A stretch of DNA of 64,000 nucleotides, from positions 62,001 to 126,000 of the forward strand of contig JAPKBW010000002.1 in the NCBI GenBank assembly GCA_028823235.1. The letters are read 5' to 3'. Shown here piece after piece: positions 17,272 through 25,453 of the stretch. Below the pieces are notes generated by a model. It saw only the letters and a program-made list of their open reading frames with translations, ran no database searches and was not told the origin of the DNA. The stretch is from Longimicrobiales bacterium. GTDB lineage: Bacteria; Gemmatimonadota; Gemmatimonadetes; Longimicrobiales; Gaopeijiaceae. How positions within the stretch are numbered: position 1 is the first letter of the stretch; every line of letters begins with the position of its first letter. The translations under genes and the position numbers were made by a program.

Positions 17272-18627
17272 TCACGCGAGCGATTGGGGGGTATCAGGTT
17301 CGGTGGATGATCTGCGAAGTGCTGGGTAATGGGCTCCCAGAGCAGTAGCTCTCACGACAACGTAGAGAATGAACGTGAGCCAGAGTCCGGTATTTCCCCC
17401 GAGAGGAATCGCGAAGCTCGAGGTGGCGAGAAAGACCAAGCAAGAAGCCATGCTGGCGTTCCGCATGGCCCGGGTGCTTGTAGCACCGATGAAGACCCCG
17501 TCGAGCTGGAACGCCGCGAACGAGAGGCCAACATAGATCGATGCGTAGGGGAGGAATTTCTCTGCGCTCCCTCGCACAGCGTCCAGATCGGTGAGTAGCG
17601 CGATGAACCAGGGCCCGAGAGCAAACACCATGACGGCCAGAGTGAGTGCGCTACCCGCCGCGAGCTGTGACGCCGCCCGGACGGCTTCGTCGAAGCGAGC
17701 CCGCTCGCCGGCACCGACGGCCCGACCGACGAGGATCTCAGTCGCGTGTGCGTACCCGTCCAGGAGGTAGGCACTCAGGGCTACGAGCTGAAGTAGCACA
17801 TGATTTGCGGCGAGCACCTCGTCACCAAATCGTGCGCCCTGATTTGTGAACCAGGCGAAGCCAAGCAGCAGAAAAAGAGTGCGGACCATGATGTCGCCGT
17901 TGGCACGGACCGTTGCTCTCGCCTTGGCGGCGTCACGAATCCGAGCCATTGGCCAGAACGGTTCGTCGTCGACGTGCTCAGCCCGCAGGACGGAGACTAG
18001 CATCAACAGCGCGCAGGTCAGTGTGACCCACTCGGCGATGGCCGTCCCGAGTGCGATCCCTTCGACACCCCATCCCAAGTATCCGGCGAAGAAGAGATCG
18101 AGGCCGATATTCAACCCATTCAAAATGAGCTGTGTCCTGAGCAGGTGGCTGGTTCGACCGAGCCCGACGAAAGCCCCGAGCACGGCGAACGTCGTGAGCG
18201 TGGCCGGTGCCCCCCAGATGCGGAGATCGAAATAGGCGCGGGTTAGCCCTTCGACCTCAGTGGTGGCACCGAAAAGCATCAGCGCGCCCGAGATGATCGG
18301 CCGTTGGAGGATCACCAGACAGACTCCGATCGTGGCCCCAAGCAAGACCGACCTCCCCACGGTAGCTCGAACCTCGGCGAAGTCCCCTGCGCCTGAAGCC
18401 TGTGCCACGAAGCCAGTCGTGCCCATGCGAAGGAAGCCGAAGCTCCAGTACACGAAGCTGAAGACGATCGCACCGAGCGCGACCGCTCCCAGGGCTTCCA
18501 CCGTTCCCGTATTGCCGATGACAGCGGTGTCCACGATCCCGAGCAAGGGGACCGCGGCGTTCGCGAGGACGATTGGCCATGCGAGGTGGACGATCGTGCG
18601 ACGGGAGGTGGGCTGCGCTGTGTTCAC
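17272..18627 (-). CDS. MATE-family multidrug/organic cation efflux transporter
   Basis: This 451-residue integral membrane protein has about twelve hydrophobic segments arranged in two six-helix halves, as in MATE transporters of the DinF/NorM group. Recognisable segments are VHLAWPIVLANAAVPLLGIV near the start and ALGAIVFSFVYWSFGFLRMG. The family exports cationic drugs or metabolites in exchange for Na+ or H+; the substrate is unknown. The start ATG 18627 is immediately before a short cytosolic tail. No partner membrane-fusion protein is nearby. It lies upstream of nothing in operon, and the SDR gene follows on the same strand with a 40-base gap to its stop. Confidence 0.9.
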   Translation of the reverse strand: MNTAQPTSRRTIVHLAWPIVLANAAVPLLGIVDTAVIGNTGTVEALGAVALGAIVFSFVYWSFGFLRMGTTGFVAQASGAGDFAEVRATVGRSVLLGATIGVCLVILQRPIISGALMLFGATTEVEGLTRAYFDLRIWGAPATLTTFAVLGAFVGLGRTSHLLRTQLILNGLNIGLDLFFAGYLGWGVEGIALGTAIAEWVTLTCALLMLVSVLRAEHVDDEPFWPMARIRDAAKARATVRANGDIMVRTLFLLLGFAWFTNQGARFGDEVLAANHVLLQLVALSAYLLDGYAHATEILVGRAVGAGERARFDEAVRAASQLAAGSALTLAVMVFALGPWFIALLTDLDAVRGSAEKFLPYASIYVGLSFAAFQLDGVFIGATSTRAMRNASMASCLVFLATSSFAIPLGGNTGLWLTFILYVVVRATALGAHYPALRRSSTEPDTPQSLA

Positions 18628-18667
18628 CCGCGGAATCTAATGGGGGTGGTGACTGTCCTTGCGCCCC

Positions 18668-19567
18668 TTAGCGACTTCCGGTCAGCTCCCGACTCAGCTC
18701 ACGCAACATGCTTCGGGACTCCATGTCGTAGGCCTGATCGTGAGCCCGGGCGGGCTCGAGCTGATTGAAAAACTGACCGCCCTCCACGTCGTCCACGATG
18801 AGCTGCATGACCCCGTCGGCACCCTCGCCGATCGTCGCCCGAGGTTGCACGCCGAGGCGGGCCACCATGCCAGTCGGCATGTAGGTGGCCGGATGGAGCG
18901 CGTTTACCACGACGCCTGTCCCCTCGAGCTCTTCGTGCAGATCGAAGGTGTGTCCAACCTGAGCGAGCTTGCTCTGCCCGTACGCTCGCCCGCCGGTGAA
19001 GTTGTTCTCGATCATGACGTCGTCCCAGTCGATCGGGCTCCGGGCGATCGATGACACGTTCACGATGCGGGCGGGCGCGCTCTCCACGATGCGCTGTTTG
19101 AGCAGATTCGTGAGGAGGAACGGCGAGAGGTAGTTCACTTGGAACCGGAACTCATGGCCATCTTCGCTCACCCATCGCTCGTCGGGTGCCGAACCGAAGC
19201 CTGCATTGTTCACTAGGACGTCGAGCCGATCGTAATCGGCGAGCACAACGGCTGCGAGCGAACGGACGTTCTCAAAATCGGCGAAGTCCGCGGCGTAGAA
19301 TCGCGCAGTGCCCGGTCCTGCATTGATCTCGGCAGCAACTGCTAGGCCTCGATCACGATCACGACCATGAACGATGACATGGGCGCCACGCTGTCCCATG
19401 CGTAGCGCGACCTCACGACCGAGACCACTCGTCGAACCCGTGATCAGGACGATCTTCTGGCCCGGTGCGGGCGCGACTCCGTCCTGGGCATGGCTTGGCG
19501 TCGCAAGAACGGTCAGCCCTGCTACCAGACCGGCACATGCGAACAGCGCTTTTGCGATACGGTCCAT
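18668..19567 (-). CDS. SDR-family NAD(P)-dependent oxidoreductase with signal peptide
   Basis: This 299-residue protein has the Rossmann motif ITGSTSGLGREVAL at about 41-54, NNAG near 125 and the catalytic set SS..YGQSK (S about 176, Y about 201, K about 205), close to retinol-dehydrogenase-like SDRs. Unusually, an N-terminal signal (ALFACAGLVAGLTVLATPSHAQ) precedes the domain, which predicts export to the periplasm, where NAD(P) is scarce. It may be a real exported enzyme, or the hydrophobic segment may be a membrane anchor. A palindrome with flanking direct repeats lies upstream (19583-19616). Substrate unknown. Confidence 0.85.
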   Translation of the reverse strand: MDRIAKALFACAGLVAGLTVLATPSHAQDGVAPAPGQKIVLITGSTSGLGREVALRMGQRGAHVIVHGRDRDRGLAVAAEINAGPGTARFYAADFADFENVRSLAAVVLADYDRLDVLVNNAGFGSAPDERWVSEDGHEFRFQVNYLSPFLLTNLLKQRIVESAPARIVNVSSIARSPIDWDDVMIENNFTGGRAYGQSKLAQVGHTFDLHEELEGTGVVVNALHPATYMPTGMVARLGVQPRATIGEGADGVMQLIVDDVEGGQFFNQLEPARAHDQAYDMESRSMLRELSRELTGSR

Positions 19568-19582
19568 GGGATCCTCGGCGTG

Positions 19583-19616
19583 GCGAACGTGACTTGCTCT
19601 GGGAGCAAGCGAACGT
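19583..19616. promoter_or_regulatory. Palindrome flanked by direct repeats, candidate operator of the SDR gene
   Basis: A 7-bp perfect inverted repeat with a 3-base centre (CTTGCTC TGG GAGCAAG, 19593-19609) sits between two copies of GCGAACGT (19583-19590 and 19609-19616). It lies 16-49 bases upstream of the SDR start codon, where a promoter or operator would be. No T run follows on either strand, so a terminator is unlikely. The remaining gap up to 19828 shows no gene I trust. Confidence 0.35.
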
Positions 19617-19828
19617 AGCGGCCGAGTGTCTCGGGTAACACCAAGTAGTCAATTGGGCGGGTGGATTGGTCCGTGACGGGCGAGCGGAGGGTGTATGACC
19701 GGAGGTGGGTCGTGATATCCTTGCTTGCTTCTGAGTCACGGACCAGCATCGGCGGTATGGGTGCCTAGCAGCTGTCGGCTCGAATCTCACACGGTGACGC
19801 TCCGGAAAGCCTGATCAGAGGAGGCCCC

Positions 19829-19984
19829 TTGAACAAGCATTCTTTGGACCTCCAGTGGTATCTAAGTCGGCTCACGTTCATCCTCTTCATGACGTTCCAC
19901 AGTATCCACTCGGATCTCCCGCGCATGGGCGTCAACGGCGGCACGTGGACCGGCCTGATTCGGTCGGATATCCTCGCCAGCTAG
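19829..19984 (+). CDS. Small 51-residue hypothetical protein (TTG start)
   Basis: A TTG at 19829 is preceded by a strong ribosome binding site (AGAGGAGG, 4 bases away) and opens a 51-codon frame ending in TAG at 19984. The product begins MNKHSLDLQWYLSRLTFI and contains a short hydrophobic stretch (LTFILFMTFHSI), then a Gly/Thr-rich tail. It lies 57 bases upstream of the sulfite-oxidase-type gene on the same strand. Family unknown. It could be a membrane-associated small protein, a leader peptide or the start of a lost gene; the ribosome site is the best evidence. Confidence 0.4.
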   Translation: MNKHSLDLQWYLSRLTFILFMTFHSIHSDLPRMGVNGGTWTGLIRSDILAS

Positions 19985-20041
19985 CACCGCGTCGTCTGGG
20001 TTCCCACATTGCTTGCTGAACCCTGGACCGGAGACAGAACG

Positions 20042-21283
20042 ATGGCGGACCGAAGCTCGCGCAGGATCAAGACGCCCGAAGAACTCTACGGGCTCGTGGA
20101 ATCTGGAATGGACCCCGCTGGCCGTAGCCCGACGGTCTTCGACTCTCCGCTCACGCGACGAGAGGCCCTCCGCCGTTCCGGGGCTGTCGCAGCCGGTGCC
20201 GCGATCTTCCCGTCCGACTTCGCCAAGCGTCTGTCCACCATCGCTCCGCAGGAAGCTGTCGTTCCCTGGACCAACGCCCCGGAAGCTGGTGGGCAAGCAG
20301 GGACACTCGACTGGGAGGCACTGACATCCTGGACGACGCCTACCCCCGATCTGTTCAGCGTCGGACACTACGGAAATCCTGAGGTCGACGGCACCTCGTG
20401 GCGCCTCGAGGTGGGCGGTCTGGTGGACAACCCGAAGTCGTTCACGCTCGACGAGATCCGCGCCCGTCCTCGTGAGAGCGTGACGATGCTCCTCGAATGC
20501 GCAGGCAATCGGGGCTTCGCCACGTTCATGGGCGCAGTACACAACGCGGAGTGGACTGGCACGCCGCTCGCACCGTTGCTCGCGGAGGTGGGCGTTCAGC
20601 CGGAGGGTATCGAGATCGTCTTCTTTGGCGCGGACACTGCGACTGAGACGATTCGGGATATTGAAGTCGAGCAGCATTTCGCGCGGAGCATGTCACTCGA
20701 GGACGCGACTGCTGCGGGTGTCCTGCTCGCGTACGAGGTGAACGGCGAGCCGCTTCCGGTCGGAAATGGGTTTCCGGTCAGGCTCATTGCGCCCGGCTGG
20801 TACGGAGTCGCCAACGTGAAATGGCTGATGAAGGTCGAAGTCCGCGATACGCGCTTCATGGGGAAATTCATGGCGCGTGACTACGTGACGCTTCGCCAGG
20901 AAGGTGACGATGCCAATGCGGTCTGGGCCGAGACTTCCGTCGGTCGCACGAACATCAATTCGATTCCGGCCAAGGTTGTCCGCACTGCCGGAGGTTTTCG
21001 TATTCACGGTGCTGCGTGGGGCAAAGATGTGGGCCGAGTCGAGGTCCAGATTGACGGCGGCTCTTGGCAGTCGGCTACGATGGGCGAGGGTCAGGACGAC
21101 CCACACACCTGGACGTTCTGGCATTTGGACTGGGATGCGCCGTCGGGTGATCACACCGTGACGTCACGGGCGGTCTCTGTGGACGGAGAGGTTCAGCCGT
21201 CTCCCGAAGACGCGGTCATGGTTCAGAAGATCACGTACTGGGAAAGCTACGGAACGGTCACGCGCGAGATCACGATCGACTGA
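20042..21283 (+). CDS. Tat-exported sulfite-oxidase-type molybdopterin oxidoreductase
   Basis: This 413-residue protein starts at ATG 20042 (GGAG site upstream) with a twin-arginine signal near residues 38-60 (LTRREALRRSGAVAAGAA), so it would be exported folded with its cofactor. The catalytic domain carries the Mo-ligating cysteine in LLECAGNRGF (Cys about 153) and GWYGVANVKW. A Mo-co dimerisation domain follows from about 305 (GFRIHGAAWG, VEVQIDGG). The family oxidises sulfite to sulfate or reduces sulfoxides and passes electrons to cytochrome c. A likely cytochrome c remnant lies directly downstream. Since the sulfurtransferase/persulfide dioxygenase at 6345 produces sulfite, a sulfur-oxidation role is plausible but unproven. 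Confidence 0.9.
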   Translation: MADRSSRRIKTPEELYGLVESGMDPAGRSPTVFDSPLTRREALRRSGAVAAGAAIFPSDFAKRLSTIAPQEAVVPWTNAPEAGGQAGTLDWEALTSWTTPTPDLFSVGHYGNPEVDGTSWRLEVGGLVDNPKSFTLDEIRARPRESVTMLLECAGNRGFATFMGAVHNAEWTGTPLAPLLAEVGVQPEGIEIVFFGADTATETIRDIEVEQHFARSMSLEDATAAGVLLAYEVNGEPLPVGNGFPVRLIAPGWYGVANVKWLMKVEVRDTRFMGKFMARDYVTLRQEGDDANAVWAETSVGRTNINSIPAKVVRTAGGFRIHGAAWGKDVGRVEVQIDGGSWQSATMGEGQDDPHTWTFWHLDWDAPSGDHTVTSRAVSVDGEVQPSPEDAVMVQKITYWESYGTVTREITID

Positions 21284-21310
21284 TCAGGGCGTTATGTCAG
21301 ACGGCTTCGG

Positions 21311-21430
21311 GTGGACTTCCTCGGCACGTTCTCGGCGCGCGTAATTCTGGCCTCCGCAGTATGTGATGCAGTGCGCAGGCATGGCAGCTTCCGGTCCGGG
21401 GGGAGTCGGTGCCCTGCGATATCACATGGG
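21311..21430 (+). pseudogene. Degenerate cytochrome c fragment
   Basis: Downstream of the molybdoenzyme, the plus strand carries VDFLGTFSARVILASAV, which looks like a signal peptide, in one frame. A neighbouring frame then reads QYVMQCAG and SGPGGVGALRYHMGG. The second block resembles a class I cytochrome c haem site followed by the usual glycine-rich stretch, but the second cysteine and histidine of C-x-x-C-H are missing, and the sequence runs into the 3' end of the opposite-strand aminopeptidase gene. Sulfite dehydrogenases commonly have a cytochrome c partner encoded next door, so this could be the remnant of that subunit. The match is short. Confidence 0.35.
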
Positions 21431-22489
21431 CGGCAGCAGATCGAATGGGTCGTCGACCGTGCCGGCGCGGGCCTTGAGGTCGTCCAGTGCGGCGACGAGG
21501 TCGCCTCCGTGGGACGCGAGAAATGCGTCGAACGCAGGCAGCTTGTTGTAGTAGCGGATGCGTGACATCAGGGTCGCGTTATTCAAGGGCGTGTTTCTGA
21601 AGCCACCGAAGGTCAGGGCTTCGAACTGGGGTGAGACCTCGGCATCGAAGGTCGTGAGGGCTTCCGCGAAAATCATCTCCCGTTGGGCGACCTTCTCGTC
21701 GAATGAGAGCGAGGAATCGTCGTATACACCTTTGAGATTCTCGACAAAAGTGTCCAGATAGACGCTGAATATCTGATGGTCTCGCCAGCGAGCGAGGGCC
21801 CTGACACATTTGATGGAGTCTGGTCCACTCCCTTCCCGAGAGCAGAAAAATCGAGCTGCGCCGACCCGCCCGACGAAGGTCGCGAAGCTCTCGTTGAAAC
21901 TCACGTGGCCGGGCACGAAAAGATGCTGATGAGACAGCTCGTGGATGACGGTTGCCACCACCTCGACGTCATCGGTCCGGAGTGAGGTCGACAGAACCGG
22001 GTCGTTGAACCAGCCCAGCGTGCTGAAGGCCGCCGTGGGCCGAACCCATGTGTCGTAGCCTTCCGCATCGAGCCCCGCCTGTTCGTCGAGCGCGCCTTGA
22101 AGCGAGAAGTGCCCTTTGTAGGGCACGTGCCCTACGATGGGGAACCACCAGGTTTTCGGGACGAGCCGGTCCTTGTACGCGGCTGATACGACCATCGCGA
22201 GCGTGTCACGGTCGAGTTGGGTGAACATCGTGTAGGAGTCACCGACATCGATCCCCAGTTCTTCCGCCGCGAATCGTCGGGCCTCGACCACGTAGGCGAG
22301 CTTCCCACGCGTGCCCGCATCGACGGTCGAGTCATTCAGAATCGCATGAATCGGTTGCCTCGCCCTGAGGATTCCGACTTCGGCGATACCGGCCTTCACC
22401 ACGTAAACCGGGGAGCACGCCATGCACCCGGCCGCCATCACCAGTGCGGTGACGGCGAGCAGGGTGCGAATGGTGCGTTTTCGAGTCAT
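21422..22489 (-). CDS. Predicted aminopeptidase, lipoprotein (COG4324 type)
   Basis: This 355-residue protein has a lipoprotein signal with lipobox AAGC (Cys 22) followed by CSPVYVVKAGIAE, the usual start of this family. The zinc-peptidase motif HELSHQH is at about residues 184-190 (H-E-x-x-H), and a conserved SFNESFATFVG follows. Length fits the family (about 350). Its members are predicted membrane-attached aminopeptidases of unclear physiological role. The SPFH gene ends 33 bases upstream on the same strand, so the two are probably one transcript, and membrane proteostasis is a reasonable guess. Confidence 0.85.
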   Translation of the reverse strand: MTRKRTIRTLLAVTALVMAAGCMACSPVYVVKAGIAEVGILRARQPIHAILNDSTVDAGTRGKLAYVVEARRFAAEELGIDVGDSYTMFTQLDRDTLAMVVSAAYKDRLVPKTWWFPIVGHVPYKGHFSLQGALDEQAGLDAEGYDTWVRPTAAFSTLGWFNDPVLSTSLRTDDVEVVATVIHELSHQHLFVPGHVSFNESFATFVGRVGAARFFCSREGSGPDSIKCVRALARWRDHQIFSVYLDTFVENLKGVYDDSSLSFDEKVAQREMIFAEALTTFDAEVSPQFEALTFGGFRNTPLNNATLMSRIRYYNKLPAFDAFLASHGGDLVAALDDLKARAGTVDDPFDLLPPM

Positions 22490-22522
22490 GACGTCTCGCC
22501 GGTCAGGTCAGCGTGGCGACTG

Positions 22523-23422
22523 TCAGTTCCCGCCGCCGATCGGGCGCATGAGCGGAACGCCGCCCTCCGTCGGGACGTAGACGACAGACCCAGGTGGGAG
22601 CGTGGCCAGCCGCTCGATGTAGTGGAAGGTCAGGTACGCGGGAGTCAGGCCCTCAGAAATGATCTTCTGAGCCTCCGCCAGACCCTTTGCCTCCTCGATC
22701 GCCTGTTGCGCGCGCTCCTGAATGATCTCCGTCTGGAAGCGCTCCTGCTCGACCTCCTGCTCTCTCTCGAGCTTGGCCTCGATCGCCTCGCGGACACGGG
22801 CCGGCGCCTGCACGTCACGAACAAAGACCTCGACGACCTCGATGCGGTCACCGGCCTTGGCCTGGATCTCGTTCATCATGTCAACCGCAACCAGTCGCCG
22901 ATTTGGTGAAAAGATTTCGTTGATCGACTTCGTCGCCACTGCGTCACGGACACCGTTCCGCATGGCGTTCAGCACGATGCTCGACTTGATACTTCGCTCG
23001 CTCCCCAGCCGCGAGAAGAGATCGGGGGCGACGGCTCCATCCAGCTTGAACAGGATCGAGACTTCGAGCGTGACGTTGAGCTGCTCACTCGTCTGCGCCT
23101 CGATGACTTCGACTCCTCCGCCCTCGGGGAAGCTCTGTTCGCGAATCGACATCTTCTCGATGCTCGCCAGAGGATTCACGAAATGGACGCCCTCCTCGAG
23201 TGGTCGTTCTTCCACCGTTCCGAGGAAGTGCTCGACCCCCACTTCACCGACAGAGATCACGGTGAGTGTGTTACTGAGCGCGAGTGCTAAACCCGCTGCC
23301 ATGAAGGCATAGCCGGCAACCTTTGCGGCGCCTTCTGCGCCCGGCTGGGCGGTTGACGGCCCGACGGCCCGGATCGTTGCGCCGATGAGAATCACTAGGA
23401 TGGCAAGAAAGATCGAGCCCAT
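22523..23422 (-). CDS. SPFH/prohibitin-family membrane protein
   Basis: This 299-residue protein starts at ATG 23422, which has a GAGGAG site about 9 bases upstream; a longer frame from 23476 lacks one. Two hydrophobic segments (FLAILVILIGATIRAVG, YAFMAAGLALALSNTLTVI) anchor it. The SPFH domain follows at about 55-235 (SVGEVGVEHFLGTVEERPL, EGVHFVNPLA), then a charged coiled coil (EAKLEREQEVEQERFQTEI) and a short tail. Prohibitin/stomatin proteins form membrane rings that organise lipid domains and proteases such as FtsH. It probably forms an operon with the aminopeptidase downstream. Confidence 0.88.
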   Translation of the reverse strand: MGSIFLAILVILIGATIRAVGPSTAQPGAEGAAKVAGYAFMAAGLALALSNTLTVISVGEVGVEHFLGTVEERPLEEGVHFVNPLASIEKMSIREQSFPEGGGVEVIEAQTSEQLNVTLEVSILFKLDGAVAPDLFSRLGSERSIKSSIVLNAMRNGVRDAVATKSINEIFSPNRRLVAVDMMNEIQAKAGDRIEVVEVFVRDVQAPARVREAIEAKLEREQEVEQERFQTEIIQERAQQAIEEAKGLAEAQKIISEGLTPAYLTFHYIERLATLPPGSVVYVPTEGGVPLMRPIGGGN

Positions 23423-23528
23423 GTGAGATACTCCTCGTTTGAGGGGGATGGTGTGATTCGATTGAAATACGGGCACCGTCCCGGATTTCTTCTATGTAGG
23501 TCGGACGAGGGCGTTGGGGCTGGTTGGG

Positions 23529-23735
23529 TCACCCCGGTTCTTCTTCACCCATATAGTTTCGGCGCTCCGGGTTCACTGCGATTCGGAGTTCGACGAGGTC
23601 GACTTCCGGCGCAATTTCCGGGGGCATCTGGTCTGCGGTCATTCGAAGCGCGGTGGAGGCATCGTCCGCCTCGACGACCAGCGTGTGATAGCGCTGGTGT
23701 GCGCCCCCGTATCGTACCGTGATCTGGTAGTGCAT
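23529..23735 (-). CDS. Small conserved-looking hypothetical protein
   Basis: This 68-residue protein begins MHYQITVRYGGAHQRYHTL and continues with VVEADDASTALRMTADQMP and VDLVELRIAVNPERRNY. A beta-strand, helix, beta-strand pattern and even codon use support it being real; the opposite-strand frames are Arg/Pro-rich. No family is recognised. It is soluble with no signal. Its ATG overlaps an ATG on the opposite strand (GCATGC at 23732-23737), the most upstream possible start of the KDO-transferase gene. Confidence 0.65.
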   Translation of the reverse strand: MHYQITVRYGGAHQRYHTLVVEADDASTALRMTADQMPPEIAPEVDLVELRIAVNPERRNYMGEEEPG

Positions 23736-23802
23736 GCGGGAATCTACCGATGGCTCGTCCGAGGACCTATCCTCCGCCCATGAACTTCGCCCTCCGTCTC
23801 AC

Positions 23803-25116
23803 GTGAGCCTTCCGTACCGCCTAGCGGTCGGGTCGCTTCGGCTCGTGTCCCCGCTTCTGACCGCAGGCGATTCGAAGCTGGCCCGTGGGATGGCTGGCCG
23901 ACGCCACGCGCACGAACTGCTCGCTACCTGGGGCATGACCGTGCGTGACCGAGACCGGCCCGTCGTCTGGTTCCACGCCCCGAGTGTGGGGGAAGGGTTA
24001 CAGGCTCGAGCCGTCATCGAGGCTCTTCGTGAGCGCATTCCGGACGTCCAGATCGTCTACACATTTTTCTCGTCCTCTGCCGAAGAGTTGGCGCGGACGA
24101 TGGGTGCAGAGGTCGCGACGTACCTGCCGTGGGATCTTCAGTCTCCTTCGGCGGCCGTGCTTGATGCGGTTGAGCCCGACCTGCTGGTGTTCACGAAGAC
24201 CGAAGTCTGGCCGATTCTCACCGCTGAGGCTTCCGCCCTTGGTGTGCCGGTTGCCATTGTGGGGGCATCCGTCCCACCGGGCGCGGGAAGGATGCGCAAG
24301 CCAGTCCGGAAGTGGATGGAATCCACGTGGGCATGTCTCAGTTTGGGGTGCGCGAACACCGAAGCGGACTCCCGAGGTCTGCGGGAGCTAGGCGTCCCCG
24401 ACAAGTCTGTGACCGCGACCGGTGACCCCGGGGTGGATTCGGCTGCAAGTCGCTTCGAGGCTGCTCCTGAGGCCGCCGACTGGCTCACTCCGCTGCAGGA
24501 TGATCCGAGACCCGTGGTCGTGGCTGGCTCAACCTGGCCCGCAGACGAGGCGGTGCTCCTGCCCGCTCTGAAGATGGTCAGGACGGAGGTCGCCACACTG
24601 CGAACGATCATTGCACCGCACGAACCCACCGAGAGTCGCGTCGCGTCACTCCTGAGTGAGTTGCGCCGCGATGGGTGGCGAGCGGAGACATTGGGCCGAG
24701 TGGAGGCCGACGGGTCTGCGGAGGGCATCGACGCGGTGGTGGTCGATCGCGTCGGAGTGCTCGGACATCTCTACGCCGTGGGCGCCGTGTCGTACGTCGG
24801 AGGTGGATTCCGCGGAGATGGACTGCACTCTGTGCTCGAGCCCGCGGCGGCCGCGACGCCGATCGTCTTCGGGCCGCAGCACCACAACGCACGGGCGGCG
24901 GCGGACCTCGTCACCGTGGGCGGCGCGAAGATTGCACGGGATGCAAATGCACTCGCGCGCGAGGTCCAGAACTGGCTGACCGATGAAGCAGAATGTGATC
25001 GCACGGGACGGTTGTCCCGTCGGTATATTGATGTGCACCTCGGTGCGGCAGGCCGCATAGCTGAGCTTCTTGATGGTCTGATCGCACCCCTCTCTGACTT
25101 TGACTCGAACGCATGA
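23803..25116 (+). CDS. waaA: 3-deoxy-D-manno-octulosonic acid transferase
   Basis: This enzyme adds KDO from CMP-KDO to lipid A precursors on the inner face of the cytoplasmic membrane, an essential step of lipopolysaccharide synthesis. The 437-residue product has an N-terminal hydrophobic stretch (LPYRLAVGSLRLVSPLL), the family motif FHAPSVGEG, an acidic KTEVWP motif, and the C-terminal GGGFRGDGLHSVLEPAA and FGPQHHNARAA. GTG 23803 is chosen because the family starts near this hydrophobic segment; ATG 23734 would add 23 unmatched residues. Its stop overlaps the rhodanese start (ATGA, 25113). Confidence 0.9.
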   Translation: MSLPYRLAVGSLRLVSPLLTAGDSKLARGMAGRRHAHELLATWGMTVRDRDRPVVWFHAPSVGEGLQARAVIEALRERIPDVQIVYTFFSSSAEELARTMGAEVATYLPWDLQSPSAAVLDAVEPDLLVFTKTEVWPILTAEASALGVPVAIVGASVPPGAGRMRKPVRKWMESTWACLSLGCANTEADSRGLRELGVPDKSVTATGDPGVDSAASRFEAAPEAADWLTPLQDDPRPVVVAGSTWPADEAVLLPALKMVRTEVATLRTIIAPHEPTESRVASLLSELRRDGWRAETLGRVEADGSAEGIDAVVVDRVGVLGHLYAVGAVSYVGGGFRGDGLHSVLEPAAAATPIVFGPQHHNARAAADLVTVGGAKIARDANALAREVQNWLTDEAECDRTGRLSRRYIDVHLGAAGRIAELLDGLIAPLSDFDSNA

Positions 25117-25451
25117 ATGACTTCGCGGTAGCTGAAATCACACCCACCGAGCTCAAAGCTCGACTGGATGCCGGTGATGTCCCGGTTCTCGTGGACGTGC
25201 GCGATGCGTTCGAGGTCGAGATCACTGATCTCCCGGACCACGGACAGCTCCGGATCCCGACCGGTGAATTCTCGGCTCGGTTTGGCGAACTGTCGACGGA
25301 CAGTGAGATCGTCGTTTACTGCCGGAGCGGTGGGCGCAGCGCCTGGGCGGCAGCCATTCTGGCGCAGCAGGGATATCAGCGCGTCTTGAATCTCGCGGGC
25401 GGTGTTCTTGGATGGCGTGCCGAAGTGGATCCGACGTTGAGGGCATACTGA
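25113..25451 (+). CDS. Single-domain rhodanese-like sulfurtransferase
   Basis: This 112-residue protein is one rhodanese domain. It contains the N-terminal VPVLVDVRDAFEVEI, and the active-site loop VVYCRSGGRSAWAA with the persulfide-carrying Cys near residue 71. It ends with NLAGGVLGWRAEVDP. Such proteins move sulfane sulfur to thiol acceptors. The ATG overlaps the KDO-transferase stop, so the genes are translated together even though no functional link is obvious. The next gene begins 2 bases after its stop. Confidence 0.9.
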   Translation: MNDFAVAEITPTELKARLDAGDVPVLVDVRDAFEVEITDLPDHGQLRIPTGEFSARFGELSTDSEIVVYCRSGGRSAWAAAILAQQGYQRVLNLAGGVLGWRAEVDPTLRAY

Positions 25452-25453
25452 TC

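Noticed and set aside
19522-19749. 75-residue minus-strand frame upstream of the SDR
   Set aside because: It overlaps the SDR start, has no ribosome site and no recognisable fold.
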